Program-made: the position numbers and the translations under genes
Notes under the pieces: model-generated
Told to the model about the DNA's origin: nothing
Databases searched by the model: none
The model's input: only the letters and a program-made list of their open reading frames with translations
Shown here: positions 52,956 through 61,939 of the stretch, in pieces
Numbering within the stretch: position 1 is the stretch's first letter
Layout: every line of letters starts with the position of its first letter
Source: Hyphomicrobiales bacterium
Lineage (GTDB): Bacteria > Pseudomonadota > Alphaproteobacteria > Rhizobiales > RI-29
Reading direction: 5' to 3'
NCBI GenBank assembly: GCA_016125495.1
Contig: WGLQ01000002.1
Span: 326,640 to 390,639, forward strand
Length of the DNA: 64,000 nt

Positions 52956-54073
52956 CGGTTCGCCACCTCCCGCATGCGCACCCGGGTACCGGTGTCGAGA
53001 TCGTCGCGGCGCGGCACGAGGACGATATCGCCGGGCTCGAGGCCCGAAATGACTTCGCTCACGCGCCCGCCACGCGCGCCGAGCACGACGTCCCGCTGTC
53101 GCAGACGTCCATTCTCGACCACCTGCGCCTTGCCGGCGCTCACCGCCTCGGTCGGCACGAGGACGGCGTTCTCGGCCTCGCGCACGACGATGTTGGCCTC
53201 GATGCTCATGCCTATGAGCAGGGGCGTGTCGTCCGGCAGTGAAAGAAAGACGCGGAACGTCTTGGTCTCGGGTGTCCCCTTCGGCGTAATGCGATCGACG
53301 GCTGCGGTCAGCGGTACGCCTTCGTGGCCCTCGTGACGCAACAGAACGCGCTGACCCGTCTTGACGCGGAAGACATCGTCCTCGTTGACCTCCGCCACGA
53401 TCTGCAGCGGCTGCGGCTGGCCGATCCACAAGAGGACATCGCCAGCGCCGACGCCGGCGATCTCGCCGACCTCACCGTCCCGTCGGAGCACGACGCCATC
53501 CATCGGCGAGCGCAACTGCAGTTCCTCGATGCGGTGCTTCTGGGCGACGATCCTCGCCTCGAACTCTCGGATCTGGGTCAGCTTCTCGTCGAATTCCTTG
53601 CGCGAGGTGATGTTGCGTTCAACCAGCCGGCGGAGCCGCTGGACGTCCTCGCGAAGGTAGGCGAGGCGCGCCTCGAGCTCTGTCAGCTGGGCGCGCTCCT
53701 CGCCATCGTCGAGGCGGGCGAGAATCTCGCCCTGCTTCACCGTCTTGCCTTCGCAGTCACAGAGTTCGGTGATGCGCCGGCGGGAGGGAGCCGTGACCTT
53801 GGCCCAGGTCTTGGGCTCGACGATCCCGGTCGCATAGACGACCTCGGCGGCGCTGCCACGGGCAAGGCGTGCGACGGTGACCTCGACATCGCGGCCGGCC
53901 AGCCACCAGAGGGCGAGGATCGCGGCGACCAGGAAGGCGAGGATCGCCGCGAGCGAGAAGGTGGGCGCCTTGCGGGCGGGGGGTGGTGTCGCGGCTGATT
54001 TGACCGCGGCCGGCGTTGCCGGTTTCGCCGGGTCGGCCGGTGCGGGGGGCGATTTCGGGTCGAGGGGGGGCAT
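52952..54073 (-). CDS. HlyD/MacA/DevB-like periplasmic adaptor
   Basis: Membrane fusion protein, 373 residues. A Pro/Ala-rich cytoplasmic start and one hydrophobic segment (about 40-58, LAAILAFLVAAILALWWL) are followed by the barrel-sandwich half-motifs (ATGIVEPKTWAKVTAP, VKQGEILARLDD), a helical hairpin at about 118-170 (LTELEARLAYLREDVQRLRRLVERNI), a lipoyl return (MDGVVLRRDGEVGEI) and beta-barrel domains. GCDCE-like residues at the barrel entry contain two cysteines (ELCDCEGK), unusual here. First gene of the exporter operon; no outer membrane channel gene is nearby. It is 186 bases downstream of the DUF4261-like gene. Confidence 0.93.
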   Translation of the reverse strand: MPPLDPKSPPAPADPAKPATPAAVKSAATPPPARKAPTFSLAAILAFLVAAILALWWLAGRDVEVTVARLARGSAAEVVYATGIVEPKTWAKVTAPSRRRITELCDCEGKTVKQGEILARLDDGEERAQLTELEARLAYLREDVQRLRRLVERNITSRKEFDEKLTQIREFEARIVAQKHRIEELQLRSPMDGVVLRRDGEVGEIAGVGAGDVLLWIGQPQPLQIVAEVNEDDVFRVKTGQRVLLRHEGHEGVPLTAAVDRITPKGTPETKTFRVFLSLPDDTPLLIGMSIEANIVVREAENAVLVPTEAVSAGKAQVVENGRLRQRDVVLGARGGRVSEVISGLEPGDIVLVPRRDDLDTGTRVRMREVANR

Positions 54074-54258
54074 CGTTCACTCGGGCTGGCTCGGGGAATC
54101 TCTGTCGCTGGTCGAATGCGGCCGGGCCGCGGTGTCCCCGCGGTCGATCCGGCAACGGGCAACCGGCCGGCGGGCGCGGGGCGAGGCGTCGGACCGAACA
54201 TGCGCGCCCGCGCGCCGGGGCACAATGCTCCGATCGGCGCGCTGTTCGCGGGCCGGCG

Positions 54259-55101
54259 TCAGGCGCGTGCCTGCGGCATGAGTTCGATGACGATCGCCCC
54301 GTCCCTCACGAAACTCGGTTGGTGGCGCACCAGGACCCGGTCGCCGTCGTGGGCGCCGATGGTGTCGCCGTCGGCGATGACCGCTCCGGCCGTCAGCATG
54401 TAACCGGCGAGGTCGTGGATGGTCTCGAAGAGCCAGCGTCCGTCGACAGCGGCGTCGCGAGCCTGGATATCCAGGTGGCCGAGAGCATGCATGCCGACGG
54501 TATAGGCGGCAAAGCGTCCCGGCCTGCCCTCCTCCTCGGCAGCCAGATCCGGGCCGATCTGGATGTTGACCCAGAGCATGACCGGCAGGATCCCGTCGCC
54601 AAGTCGATCGGCGAGGGCAAGGAGGGTGCCGGCGCTCTGCACCAGACCGGCGTCGCCCCAATAGACGCCGAGGCTGTCGCTCAACTCGACGACGCAGGCC
54701 ATGAGGCGCGTCAAGGCCACCCTCGTCGCCACCGGTCCGCCCGCATGGCCCGTGATCCCGACGATGGCGTGCGCTCTATGACCGGCCAGCGTCGGGCCGG
54801 CGTCACGCCACCACCAGGCCGAACGGACCGCGCTATCGAGGTCGTTGTTCGGGATCGGAGCCGGCATGGCGGCAACGAATCCGAGGGCGCCTTCGAGCAG
54901 GAAGGTGAACGTGCCGTCGGTGGCGGAGAGGACCTGTGGGGCGGGACCGCCCCAGCGTTCGCCGTAGCGGCGGGCGAGTGCCACGGGATCGATGTTCAAT
55001 GGCGTGCTCAACGCGAGCATCGCAATGGCATTGCCTGTCGAGCGGTCGAGCGCATCGGTCGCCTCGCTGTCGCCGAGGGCATGCATGTCGGCATTCGCCA
55101 C
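54259..55101 (-). CDS. DUF4261-type protein
   Basis: A 280-residue soluble protein. Its C-terminal third, TVGMHALGHLDIQ ... LFETIHDLAGYMLTAGAVIADGDTIGAHDGDRVLVRHQP, has the layout I associate with DUF4261, and MLWVNIQIGPDLAA precedes it. The N-terminal half is alpha/beta. GTG 55101 is the likely start: GGAGG lies eight bases before, and the frame upstream is unsupported. By eye it resembles the protein at 5833-6603 along most of its length. It lies between a broken HAD gene and the exporter operon on one strand. DUF4261 proteins have no known function. Confidence 0.8.
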   Translation of the reverse strand: MANADMHALGDSEATDALDRSTGNAIAMLALSTPLNIDPVALARRYGERWGGPAPQVLSATDGTFTFLLEGALGFVAAMPAPIPNNDLDSAVRSAWWWRDAGPTLAGHRAHAIVGITGHAGGPVATRVALTRLMACVVELSDSLGVYWGDAGLVQSAGTLLALADRLGDGILPVMLWVNIQIGPDLAAEEEGRPGRFAAYTVGMHALGHLDIQARDAAVDGRWLFETIHDLAGYMLTAGAVIADGDTIGAHDGDRVLVRHQPSFVRDGAIVIELMPQARA

Positions 55102-55171
55102 GTTTCCCCCTCCTCGTGCCCACGCGCCCAAACGGTGCTCGGCGGTCCGAGCCCTCGGAACGAGCGCGGGC

Positions 55172-55852
55172 TCAATCTCCGTCGCCATCCAGATCGAGGA
55201 CGCCAAGTCGTTCGAGGCGCCGGGCCAGCCCACTCGAATCGGAGAAATGGTGGGTGATGAAGGCGAGATCATGAGCGGCGGCGATATTGTCCGCGTTGTC
55301 ATCGACGAAAAGGGTGCGTGACGGCTCGAGGGAAAAGCGCTCCACGAGCACTTCGAATATGCGGGGATCGGGCTTGGCGAGGCCTTCCTCGGCCGAGACG
55401 ACGATGCCATCGAAGCGCGCGAGTTCGGGAAACCTCGCCCGGGTCTAGGCCAGCTTCTCGCTCGAGAAGTTCGTCAGGCCGAAGACCGGGATGGGGCGCG
55501 CAACGAGGCGGGCGAGGATGTCGGCGGTGCCGGGGACCGGACCAGGAACCATCTCCTGCCAGCGCGCATGGTAAGCCTCGATAAGCTCGCGGTGCCTGGG
55601 AAAGCGCGCGGCCAGTTCCGCCACTGCCTCGCGCCATGGCCGGCCGAGGTCCAGTTCATGATTCCAGGCGGGGGTGCAGACCTCTGCGAGGAAGCACTCC
55701 ATGGCCGCCTCGTCGCCGGCAAAGAGTTTGCGATAGAGGTGTCGGGAATCCCATTGGATGAGGACGTTCCCGATATCGAGGACGACCGTTTGGATCGGCT
55801 GATCCGGCATGGCTGATCCGGGTTCTGGGGTGCGGGCAACGTGGTGGCGCAT
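55172..55852 (-). pseudogene. HAD-IA phosphatase (YihX-like), interrupted by an in-frame amber codon
   Basis: The frame encodes a complete HAD hydrolase: VVLDIGNVLIQWD (nucleophile Asp26), GLTNFSSEKLA (motif II), GLAKPDPRIFEVLVERF (Lys motif) and TLFVDDNADNIAAA (acidic motif IV). Codon 136 is TAG (55445-55447), between KLA and TRARFPELARFDGIV; homologues generally have Trp there, and TGG to TAG is one base. After the stop the same frame continues to TGA at 55172-55174 with all later motifs. As read, only the first 135 residues are made, lacking two catalytic motifs. ATG 55852 has GAAGG; 55810 is an alternative. Error, decay or suppression are all possible. Confidence 0.83.
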
Positions 55853-56035
55853 CGGATACCTTCAGGCAAGTGGTCGCTCGTTTCGCCGAGGTCGGGGAGC
55901 GGTTGGCGGCGCCGCTGAAAGGACATCCCACGGGCACGCGGGCATGCGCCGGGCGCGACCCTGCCATGCACTCGAGTGCCAGCGTCGGTCCCCCACGGCT
56001 GCTATCCCGAGATGCCACGCAAAGGTGCGACCAGG

Positions 56036-57073
56036 ATGACAGACGTGCCAAATCCGAGCCGCGCCACGGGGGATGCGGCGCTCGATGGAGCGACCGGCGG
56101 GGCGGCAATTGCCGAGGCCGGGGACGGAGCGCGGGCGCGTACGATCGAGCAGTCGACGAGCGGCGGGTTGTTCGACAACGCCTATCTCCTGCTCACCTGC
56201 ACGTCCATCTTCTGGGCCAGCAACTTCGTGCTCGGTCGCGCGGTGGCGGGCCATGTGCCGCCCGTCGCGCTCGGCTTTCTGAGGTGGGCGGTCGCGGCGC
56301 TCATCCTGTTGCCTTTCGCGTTGCCTCGGCTCAGGGCGGAGTGGCCGACCATCAAGGCGTCATGGCGCTTGCTGGTGGCGCTCGCGCTCCTCGGTCCCGG
56401 CTTTTTCAATACGATCGCCTATGTCGGGCTCAACTACACGACAGCGCTCAACGGGCTCGTGCTGCAGTCGGCGGGACCCGTGATGATCGCGCTCACGGGC
56501 TTCTTGATCTTCGGCGATCGCATCGCGCGTTCGGCGGGCATCGGCATCGCCATTTCGCTGGTCGGCGTGCTCGTGGTCGTCGGGCGGGGTGATCTCGCGT
56601 TCCTCGCTCAGCTCAGACCGAACCTCGGCGATGCGCTGATCCTCATCGGGTTCCAGGCCTGGGCGGTCTATACCGTGCTCCTGCGCAAACGGCCGGACCT
56701 CAACTGGCTGACGTTCTCGTTTGTCCTCGCGGTGGTGGCCGCGATGGTCAACCTGCCGTTCACGATCCGCGAGCATCTCGCGGGACAGCAACTGGTGTTC
56801 GATGGGCCGACCGTGGCGGCGGCCCTGTTCGTTGCGATTTTTCCGAGCATCCTCTCGTATAGATTCTACAATCGCGGCGTGCAGTTGATCGGGTCAAATC
56901 GGGCGGGGGTCTTCCTCCATCTCGTGCCGATGTTCGGCTCGCTGCTCGCGATCGCGCTGCTCGGCGAGCGACTCGAGGGCTTCCATGTGGCGGGTTTCGC
57001 GCTGATCCTCGGCGGCGTCTCGCTCGCGGCACGCCAGCCACGCATCGCAGCCGCCACCAAGCCCCGCCGATAG
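56036..57073 (+). CDS. EamA/DMT family transporter
   Basis: Inner-membrane transporter of the drug/metabolite superfamily, 345 residues, with ten hydrophobic segments from about residue 50 onward in two repeated EamA halves (ILFWASNFVLGRAVAGH-like start; second half PNLGDALILIGFQAWAVYTVLLRK). The N-terminal 45 residues are hydrophilic and longer than usual. ATG 56036 is chosen; an ATG at 56012 is also possible. The stop is TAG. It is divergent from the broken HAD gene and precedes ribB by 147 bases. Substrate unknown; a metabolite or riboflavin-related role is not supported by sequence. Confidence 0.9.
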   Translation: MTDVPNPSRATGDAALDGATGGAAIAEAGDGARARTIEQSTSGGLFDNAYLLLTCTSIFWASNFVLGRAVAGHVPPVALGFLRWAVAALILLPFALPRLRAEWPTIKASWRLLVALALLGPGFFNTIAYVGLNYTTALNGLVLQSAGPVMIALTGFLIFGDRIARSAGIGIAISLVGVLVVVGRGDLAFLAQLRPNLGDALILIGFQAWAVYTVLLRKRPDLNWLTFSFVLAVVAAMVNLPFTIREHLAGQQLVFDGPTVAAALFVAIFPSILSYRFYNRGVQLIGSNRAGVFLHLVPMFGSLLAIALLGERLEGFHVAGFALILGGVSLAARQPRIAAATKPRR

Positions 57074-57220
57074 GGATGACCTCGCGACAACCCTGAGCCT
57101 TGCGTCCGGGCGCGGCCTCGCCCAAGAAGGACACCGCTGAGCGGCCGCCGGCGGTGCGGCCGGGCGAGCCGACCCCTTCGGGCGCGTCAGACCCCCCATT
57201 CAGAGGTTTCCAGAAGTCAG

Positions 57221-58321
57221 ATGTCCCTCGAACTCGACAGCATCGAAAAGGCGATCGCCGAAATCGCAGCCGGCCGGCCCGTGGTTGTGGTCGACGACGA
57301 CGACCGGGAGAACGAGGGCGATCTGGTCATGGCGGCCTCGCTGGCGACGCCCGAGTGGGTCGGCTTCATCATCCGGCACACCGGTGGCGTGCTTTGCGTG
57401 CCGCTGACGGTCGCCGATGCGCGCCGGCTGCAGCTGCAACCGATGGTCGCCCACAACGACGCGCCGCTTGCGACGGCGTTCACAGTCTCGGTCGACTATC
57501 GAGTGGGCCTCACCACCGGGATATCCGCCGAGGAACGCAGCAACACGGTGCGCGCGCTCGCCAACGGCAACGTCGGGGCGGCGGACTTCGTGCGGCCGGG
57601 GCACATCTTTCCGCTGATCGCGCGCGAGGGCGGCGTGCTGATCCGGACAGGGCATACGGAAGCCTCGGTCGATCTCGCGCGGCTCGCGGGGCTGGCGCCG
57701 GTCGCGCTCATCTCCGAACTCGTCAACGATGACGGCTCGGTGCAGAAGGGCGAGCAGATCCAGGCCTTCGCGCGGGCGCACAAGCTCGCCCTCGTCTCGA
57801 TCGCGGACCTCATCGCCTATCGTCAGCGCAGCGAGCGGTTGGTCTCTCGCCTCTCGATGAGCGAGGTTCGCACGGCTGCGGGAACGGCCCAGGCGGTGGT
57901 TTATGAAACCCCATTCGATACCGCGCAGCACCTGGCGCTCGTTTATGGCGACATCGGCGACGGGGAGGCGGTGTTGACGCGCCTGCAACGCGAAAGCACC
58001 GTCGAGGATGTGTTCAATGCGCGTGGTGGTGCCCTCGAGGCGTCGCTAAAGCAGATCGCGCGTGAAGGGCGGGGTGTCGTCGTCTATCTGAGGCAAGGGG
58101 CGGTCGGCGTGGCAGAGGCCGGAAAACTCTGGGGCCGCGAAGGCCACCAGAGCGAGCGCAGCCGCCAGGAGCAGTGGCGCGAGGTCGGGCTCGGGGCGCA
58201 GATCCTGCGGGACCTCGGGATCCGGTCGATCCGCGTGCTCGGCACGCGCGAGCGCACGTACATCGGTCTTTCGGGCTTCGACGTCGAGGTCTTGGGAACG
58301 GAAATCATCCACCCGGAATAG
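57221..58321 (+). CDS. ribB: 3,4-dihydroxy-2-butanone-4-phosphate synthase with degenerate GTP cyclohydrolase II domain
   Basis: The N-terminal 200 residues are an intact RibB domain converting ribulose 5-phosphate to the four-carbon riboflavin precursor: [18 protein letters not shown], the [11 protein letters not shown] loop, [17 protein letters not shown] and EL-N-DDG. The C-terminal 165 residues align with GTP cyclohydrolase II but lack its zinc cysteines: where functional enzymes have a GDVFGSLRCDCG-type segment, this one has [28 protein letters not shown] and the end are kept. It is therefore RibB, with a separate RibA needed. The stop is TAG. No FMN riboswitch is visible in the 147-base leader. 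Confidence 0.93.
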   Translation: MSLELDSIEKAIAEIAAGRPVVVVDDDDRENEGDLVMAASLATPEWVGFIIRHTGGVLCVPLTVADARRLQLQPMVAHNDAPLATAFTVSVDYRVGLTTGISAEERSNTVRALANGNVGAADFVRPGHIFPLIAREGGVLIRTGHTEASVDLARLAGLAPVALISELVNDDGSVQKGEQIQAFARAHKLALVSIADLIAYRQRSERLVSRLSMSEVRTAAGTAQAVVYETPFDTAQHLALVYGDIGDGEAVLTRLQRESTVEDVFNARGGALEASLKQIAREGRGVVVYLRQGAVGVAEAGKLWGREGHQSERSRQEQWREVGLGAQILRDLGIRSIRVLGTRERTYIGLSGFDVEVLGTEIIHPE

Positions 58322-58376
58322 TGGCGCGAGCAGGGGCCGCGGGACTGCGGGGACATCGCGGTATCGGGAGAAGAAA

Positions 58377-59087
58377 ATGGGTTTCGAGCGCAAAATCAGG
58401 ATCGCACCCAGCATCCTCTCGGCGGATTTCGCCGACTTCGGGCGCGAGTGCGAGGCGATCGAGGCGCAGGGCGCGGACTGGGTCCACGTCGACGTCATGG
58501 ACGGCCATTTCGTCCCCAACATCACGTTCGGGCCGCAGACCTGCGCGGCCATCCGTCCGCACATCGCGGGCACCATGGACGTGCACCTCATGGTGGCGCC
58601 GGTCGACCCATACCTCGAAGCGTTCGCCAAGGCCGGGGCGGATATTCTGACCGTTCACGTCGAGGCCGGGCCGCATCTCGACCGCACGCTGCAGGCGATC
58701 CGCGCACTCGGGAAAAGGGCGGGCGTGGCGCTCAATCCGGCGACACCAGCCGCGCAAATCGAATGCGTGCTCGATCGCATCGACCTCGTTTGCGTGATGA
58801 CCGTCAATCCCGGCTTCGGCGGCCAGTCGTTCATCCGTTCGCAGATCGACAAGGTGGCGCGCTTGCGAAAGATGATCGGCGATCGACCCATCCACATCGA
58901 GGTCGATGGCGGGGTGACGGAGGAGACCGCGCCGCTGGTCGCGGCCGCTGGAGCCGATGTGCTCGTTGCCGGTTCGGCGGTGTTCAAGGGTGGCTCGGTC
59001 GCCAAGCCGGAGGTTTACGGGCGCAACATCCGTTCGATTCGGGCGGCGGCGGAGGCGGCACGGGCGGGTGCGCGGCCGGCGGCCTGA
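58377..59087 (+). CDS. rpe: Ribulose-phosphate 3-epimerase
   Basis: Interconverts ribulose and xylulose 5-phosphate. [45 protein letters not shown] contains the metal and acid-base residues, and further motifs are [37 protein letters not shown] and [31 protein letters not shown]. The 236-residue length is normal with a few extra C-terminal residues. ATG 58377 follows GGAGAAG. It lies 55 bases downstream of ribB on the same strand; its substrate ribulose 5-phosphate is also that of RibB. Confidence 0.97.
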   Translation: MGFERKIRIAPSILSADFADFGRECEAIEAQGADWVHVDVMDGHFVPNITFGPQTCAAIRPHIAGTMDVHLMVAPVDPYLEAFAKAGADILTVHVEAGPHLDRTLQAIRALGKRAGVALNPATPAAQIECVLDRIDLVCVMTVNPGFGGQSFIRSQIDKVARLRKMIGDRPIHIEVDGGVTEETAPLVAAAGADVLVAGSAVFKGGSVAKPEVYGRNIRSIRAAAEAARAGARPAA

Positions 59088-59148
59088 GCGCCGGGACGTC
59101 GGCGGCAAGGGAGTTAAATGAAGGCCTGGGCGACGAAGGAGCGGTGAC

Positions 59149-59706
59149 ATGGCGGTGACGGCGGAGGAAGGTGTGCTCGGGAGCGATGCGCCGCTTTTCG
59201 TCCTTCCCGGCGTCGACGGCGGCCGGCATGCGCTCGCCGATCTCGCGGGCGAACGCGGGACCGTGGTGGCGTTCATCTGCAACCATTGTCCCTATGTGGT
59301 CGCGGTGATCGATCGGCTGGTGCGCGATGCGCGCGATCTCGCCCCGCTCGGCGTTGCAACGATCGCGATCTGCTCCAACGATGCGCGGGCCTATCCGGAC
59401 GATTCCTTCGAGAACATGAAGACCTTTGCGGAACGCCACGGCTTCACGTTCCCCTACCTGCATGACGAGAACCAAGACGTCGCGCGGGCCTTCGGGGCGG
59501 TGTGCACGCCGGACCTCTTTGGCTATGACGGCGGGCTGAAACTGAGGTATCGCGGGAGGATCGATGCGAGCCGGCGCGAGCCGGGGTCGGCGGATCTGCG
59601 CCGAGATCTCTTCGAGGCGATGCGCGAAGTCGCCAAGAGCGGGCGCGGTCCGGCGGAGCAGTTTTCCTCCATGGGCTGTTCGATCAAGTGGCGGGACGGT
59701 CATTGA
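59149..59706 (+). CDS. Thioredoxin-fold (AhpC/TSA-like) protein with CNHC motif
   Basis: A 185-residue cytoplasmic redox-type protein. The active-site-like CNHCPY at residues 44-49 follows FIC, and the strand-helix pattern (GTVVAFICNHCPYVVAVIDRLV ... VATIAICSNDARAYPDDS) matches the thioredoxin-family group typified by DipZ-like and peroxiredoxin-like proteins with a CxxC motif. ENQDVARAFGAVCTPDLFGYD is the cis-Pro region. ATG 59149 follows GGAGCGGTGA. The stop overlaps the start of gph. Substrate and redox partner unknown. Confidence 0.9.
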   Translation: MAVTAEEGVLGSDAPLFVLPGVDGGRHALADLAGERGTVVAFICNHCPYVVAVIDRLVRDARDLAPLGVATIAICSNDARAYPDDSFENMKTFAERHGFTFPYLHDENQDVARAFGAVCTPDLFGYDGGLKLRYRGRIDASRREPGSADLRRDLFEAMREVAKSGRGPAEQFSSMGCSIKWRDGH

Positions 59707-60389
59707 GCGCCGTCGTGTTCGATCTCGACGGGACCCTCGTCGACAGTGCTCCGGCAATCCGGGCGGTCGCCAACGAGCTGCTGGCGCGGATCGCGCCCGG
59801 CATTGCGCCGCTCAGCCTCGCCGAGACACGGGCATTGATCGGGAACGGGGCGTCGGCGTTTCTGCATGGAGCGCTCGAGACGCGTGCGATCAACGATCCG
59901 GGCGCCTTTGCGAGCCGGCTCGCGCTCTTTCTCGAAATCTACGAGGCCGCGCCCGGTGACGCCAATGTCGCCTATCGCGGGGCGGTCGCGGCCATCGCCG
60001 AACTCCGGCGCGCCGGCCACAGGATCGGGCTCTGCACGAACAAGCCAACCGGTCCGACGATCTCGGTGCTCGAGGCGCTCGGCCTCGGCGAGGCGTTCGC
60101 CGCGGTGGTGGCCGGCGACACGCTCGCCGAACGCAAGCCCCATCCCGCCCCGCTCATCGAGACGGTGCGCCGGCTAGGCGGAGGTCCCGCGCTCTATGTT
60201 GGTGACAGTGAGGTCGATGCCGAAACGGCGGCGGCGGCGGGCATCGATTTCGTTCTCCACACCGAGGGATACCGCAAGGCCCCGGTGGACCGCCTCGTGC
60301 ATGCCGCTCGCTTTTCCGACTTCCAGGAGCTAGCGGTGATCGTCGACAGGCTCGCGGGCGGGCGCGGCGGCCCGTCAGCGTCGACCTAG
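59688..60389 (+). CDS. gph: Phosphoglycolate phosphatase (Gph, HAD family)
   Basis: HAD phosphatase of 233 residues. Motif I VVFDLDGTLVDSAP, motif II LCTNKP, Lys in LAERKPHPAP and motif IV YVGDSEVDAETAAAAGI are intact; PALIGNGASAFLHGAL-like cap-1 follows motif I as in Gph. It hydrolyses 2-phosphoglycolate from DNA repair or photorespiration. The start is GTG 59688, which overlaps the preceding gene by 19 bases; TTG 59703 is an alternative that would overlap by four. It ends in TAG four bases inside the ppx end. Confidence 0.92.
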   Translation: MAGRSLSAVVFDLDGTLVDSAPAIRAVANELLARIAPGIAPLSLAETRALIGNGASAFLHGALETRAINDPGAFASRLALFLEIYEAAPGDANVAYRGAVAAIAELRRAGHRIGLCTNKPTGPTISVLEALGLGEAFAAVVAGDTLAERKPHPAPLIETVRRLGGGPALYVGDSEVDAETAAAAGIDFVLHTEGYRKAPVDRLVHAARFSDFQELAVIVDRLAGGRGGPSAST

Positions 60390-61939
60390 CCCTCGAGCAC
60401 CATCACCGCGTCGAGCCCGAGTTCCTTGGCCAGCACGCCGAGGCGACGACGCAGACGTTCGCCATCCAGGTTGACGACCGGGCGGCTCAGCGTGAGGCGC
60501 AGCTTTCCGTCGACGACGGCGAGGCGCGCATGGCCGATCACGCCGGGACGACCGATCGCGATCATGTGCCCCGTGCGGAGCGCGGCGCCCAGAACGCGGG
60601 CCCGTTTCAAAAGGTCCGGGGCAACGAACTGCCTGAGGCGGGAGACCAGGGTGTCGTTCACGAGGCCTTCGTGCCGGTAGTAGATGGCGAGGGCCATGAA
60701 GGCCCGGCCGGTGTGGTCGACGCCGGAGAACGCGCCGTTCTCGACCAAGTTGACGCTCTGCTCGCCGCGATATTCCGGGTGAACGCGCCAGCCGATGTCC
60801 GAGAGGAGGCAGGCGGCATGGCGCACGCGCCGCTGCTCGGCGGTTTCGGAGGCAAAGGCCGTGGCGAACAGATCGTCGGTCCAGGTCGGCAGTTCTCGCG
60901 CGTGGACACCCGAGCGGGCGCGAAGGTCCGCCAGGTCTTCGCACGCGGCGAGCAAGGGATCGCGCCCGCGCTCGGTCTGCGACTTGAGCTCGTGCAGCAC
61001 CCCTTCGCGCACGCCATAGGATGAAATGAGCACGACGCGCGGCTTGCCCGTACGGACCAACCGCTCCAGCACCACCGCTCCGAACGGAGCAAGCTCGCGC
61101 CGGCCACCCGACATCGCTTCGATGCCCGTTGCGCTGGATGGGGGGACGTTCTGCAACTCACGACAAAAGCGGACCAATTCGTCGGGCGTGATGGCGTAGT
61201 GATCGAGGATGCGCAATGGATAGCGGGTTACCGCCATGTGCGCGCGAGCGATGGCGCGCCAACTGCCACCGACCGCATAGATGGCTCGCCCACGCGCCGC
61301 GCCGGCCAGCCAAGGCACGTCACGCATCGCATCGCCGGTGATCTGGCGCGCCCGCTTCATGTCGCCGCCGCTCGCCAGCTTCAGTCGGAGGCCGCCGATC
61401 GGCAGTGTCACGAAACGGCGCGAGCGTTCGACGTCGGTGTCGATCAGTTCGAGACTGCCGCCGCCGAGATCGCCGACGATGCCGTTGCAGTTCGGAAAGC
61501 CAGCCGAGACTCCGAGCGCGGCAAGCTCGGCTTCGCGCTGTCCTGTCAGGAGTTCGACCGGGCCAAGGAGCACCTGCTCCATCGCGGCGAGCGCGGCGAC
61601 GCCATCCTCGGCCTCGCGGACGGCGGCGGTCGCAATCGCACGGACTCCGGTGATCTCCATCAAATCGATGATCGCCCGAAATCGCCGCAGTGTCGTCAGC
61701 GTGAGGTCGAGGCTCGGACCTTCGAGACGCCCCGTGCCGGCGACGGCACTGCCGAGCGCACATTGGATCTTTTCATTGAAAAGGAGGGCGGGCGCCCTGG
61801 TCAGGCCCTCGTAGACAACGAGCCGGACCGAGTTCGACCCGATGTCGATGACGGCGAACGGCTTGTTGCCCGCCCCATGTGGTGCGTTCCGGTTCAACTG
61901 CTCGCGCGGTCCGCCGACCTCTTGGGGGTCCGAAGTCAT
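60386..61939 (-). CDS. ppx: Exopolyphosphatase / guanosine pentaphosphate phosphatase family protein
   Basis: ASKHA-fold phosphohydrolase, 517 residues. The phosphate-binding motif AVIDIGSNSVRLVVYE at residues 29-44 and the second NGIVGDLGGGSLELID are clear; AIATAAVREAEDG and LLTGQREAE are further marks. The C-terminal HD-like domain is present (AACLLSDIGWRVHPEYRGEQSV). It removes terminal phosphate from polyphosphate or pppGpp. The ATG at 61939 overlaps the ppk stop (ATGA) and its ribosome site lies in ppk, so they are coupled. The stop is TAG. Confidence 0.95.
   Translation of the reverse strand: MTSDPQEVGGPREQLNRNAPHGAGNKPFAVIDIGSNSVRLVVYEGLTRAPALLFNEKIQCALGSAVAGTGRLEGPSLDLTLTTLRRFRAIIDLMEITGVRAIATAAVREAEDGVAALAAMEQVLLGPVELLTGQREAELAALGVSAGFPNCNGIVGDLGGGSLELIDTDVERSRRFVTLPIGGLRLKLASGGDMKRARQITGDAMRDVPWLAGAARGRAIYAVGGSWRAIARAHMAVTRYPLRILDHYAITPDELVRFCRELQNVPPSSATGIEAMSGGRRELAPFGAVVLERLVRTGKPRVVLISSYGVREGVLHELKSQTERGRDPLLAACEDLADLRARSGVHARELPTWTDDLFATAFASETAEQRRVRHAACLLSDIGWRVHPEYRGEQSVNLVENGAFSGVDHTGRAFMALAIYYRHEGLVNDTLVSRLRQFVAPDLLKRARVLGAALRTGHMIAIGRPGVIGHARLAVVDGKLRLTLSRPVVNLDGERLRRRLGVLAKELGLDAVMVLEG

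Noticed and set aside
43947..55852. TAG as a reassigned sense codon in this organism
   Set aside because: TAG is the stop of many intact genes here (for example 10231, 12209, 24256, 35763, 36144, 57071, 58319, 60387), and reading through several of them would run into non-coding or antisense sequence.
57074..57220. FMN riboswitch before ribB
   Set aside because: The conserved FMN aptamer segments are not present in the 147-base leader; only GC-rich repeats are seen.
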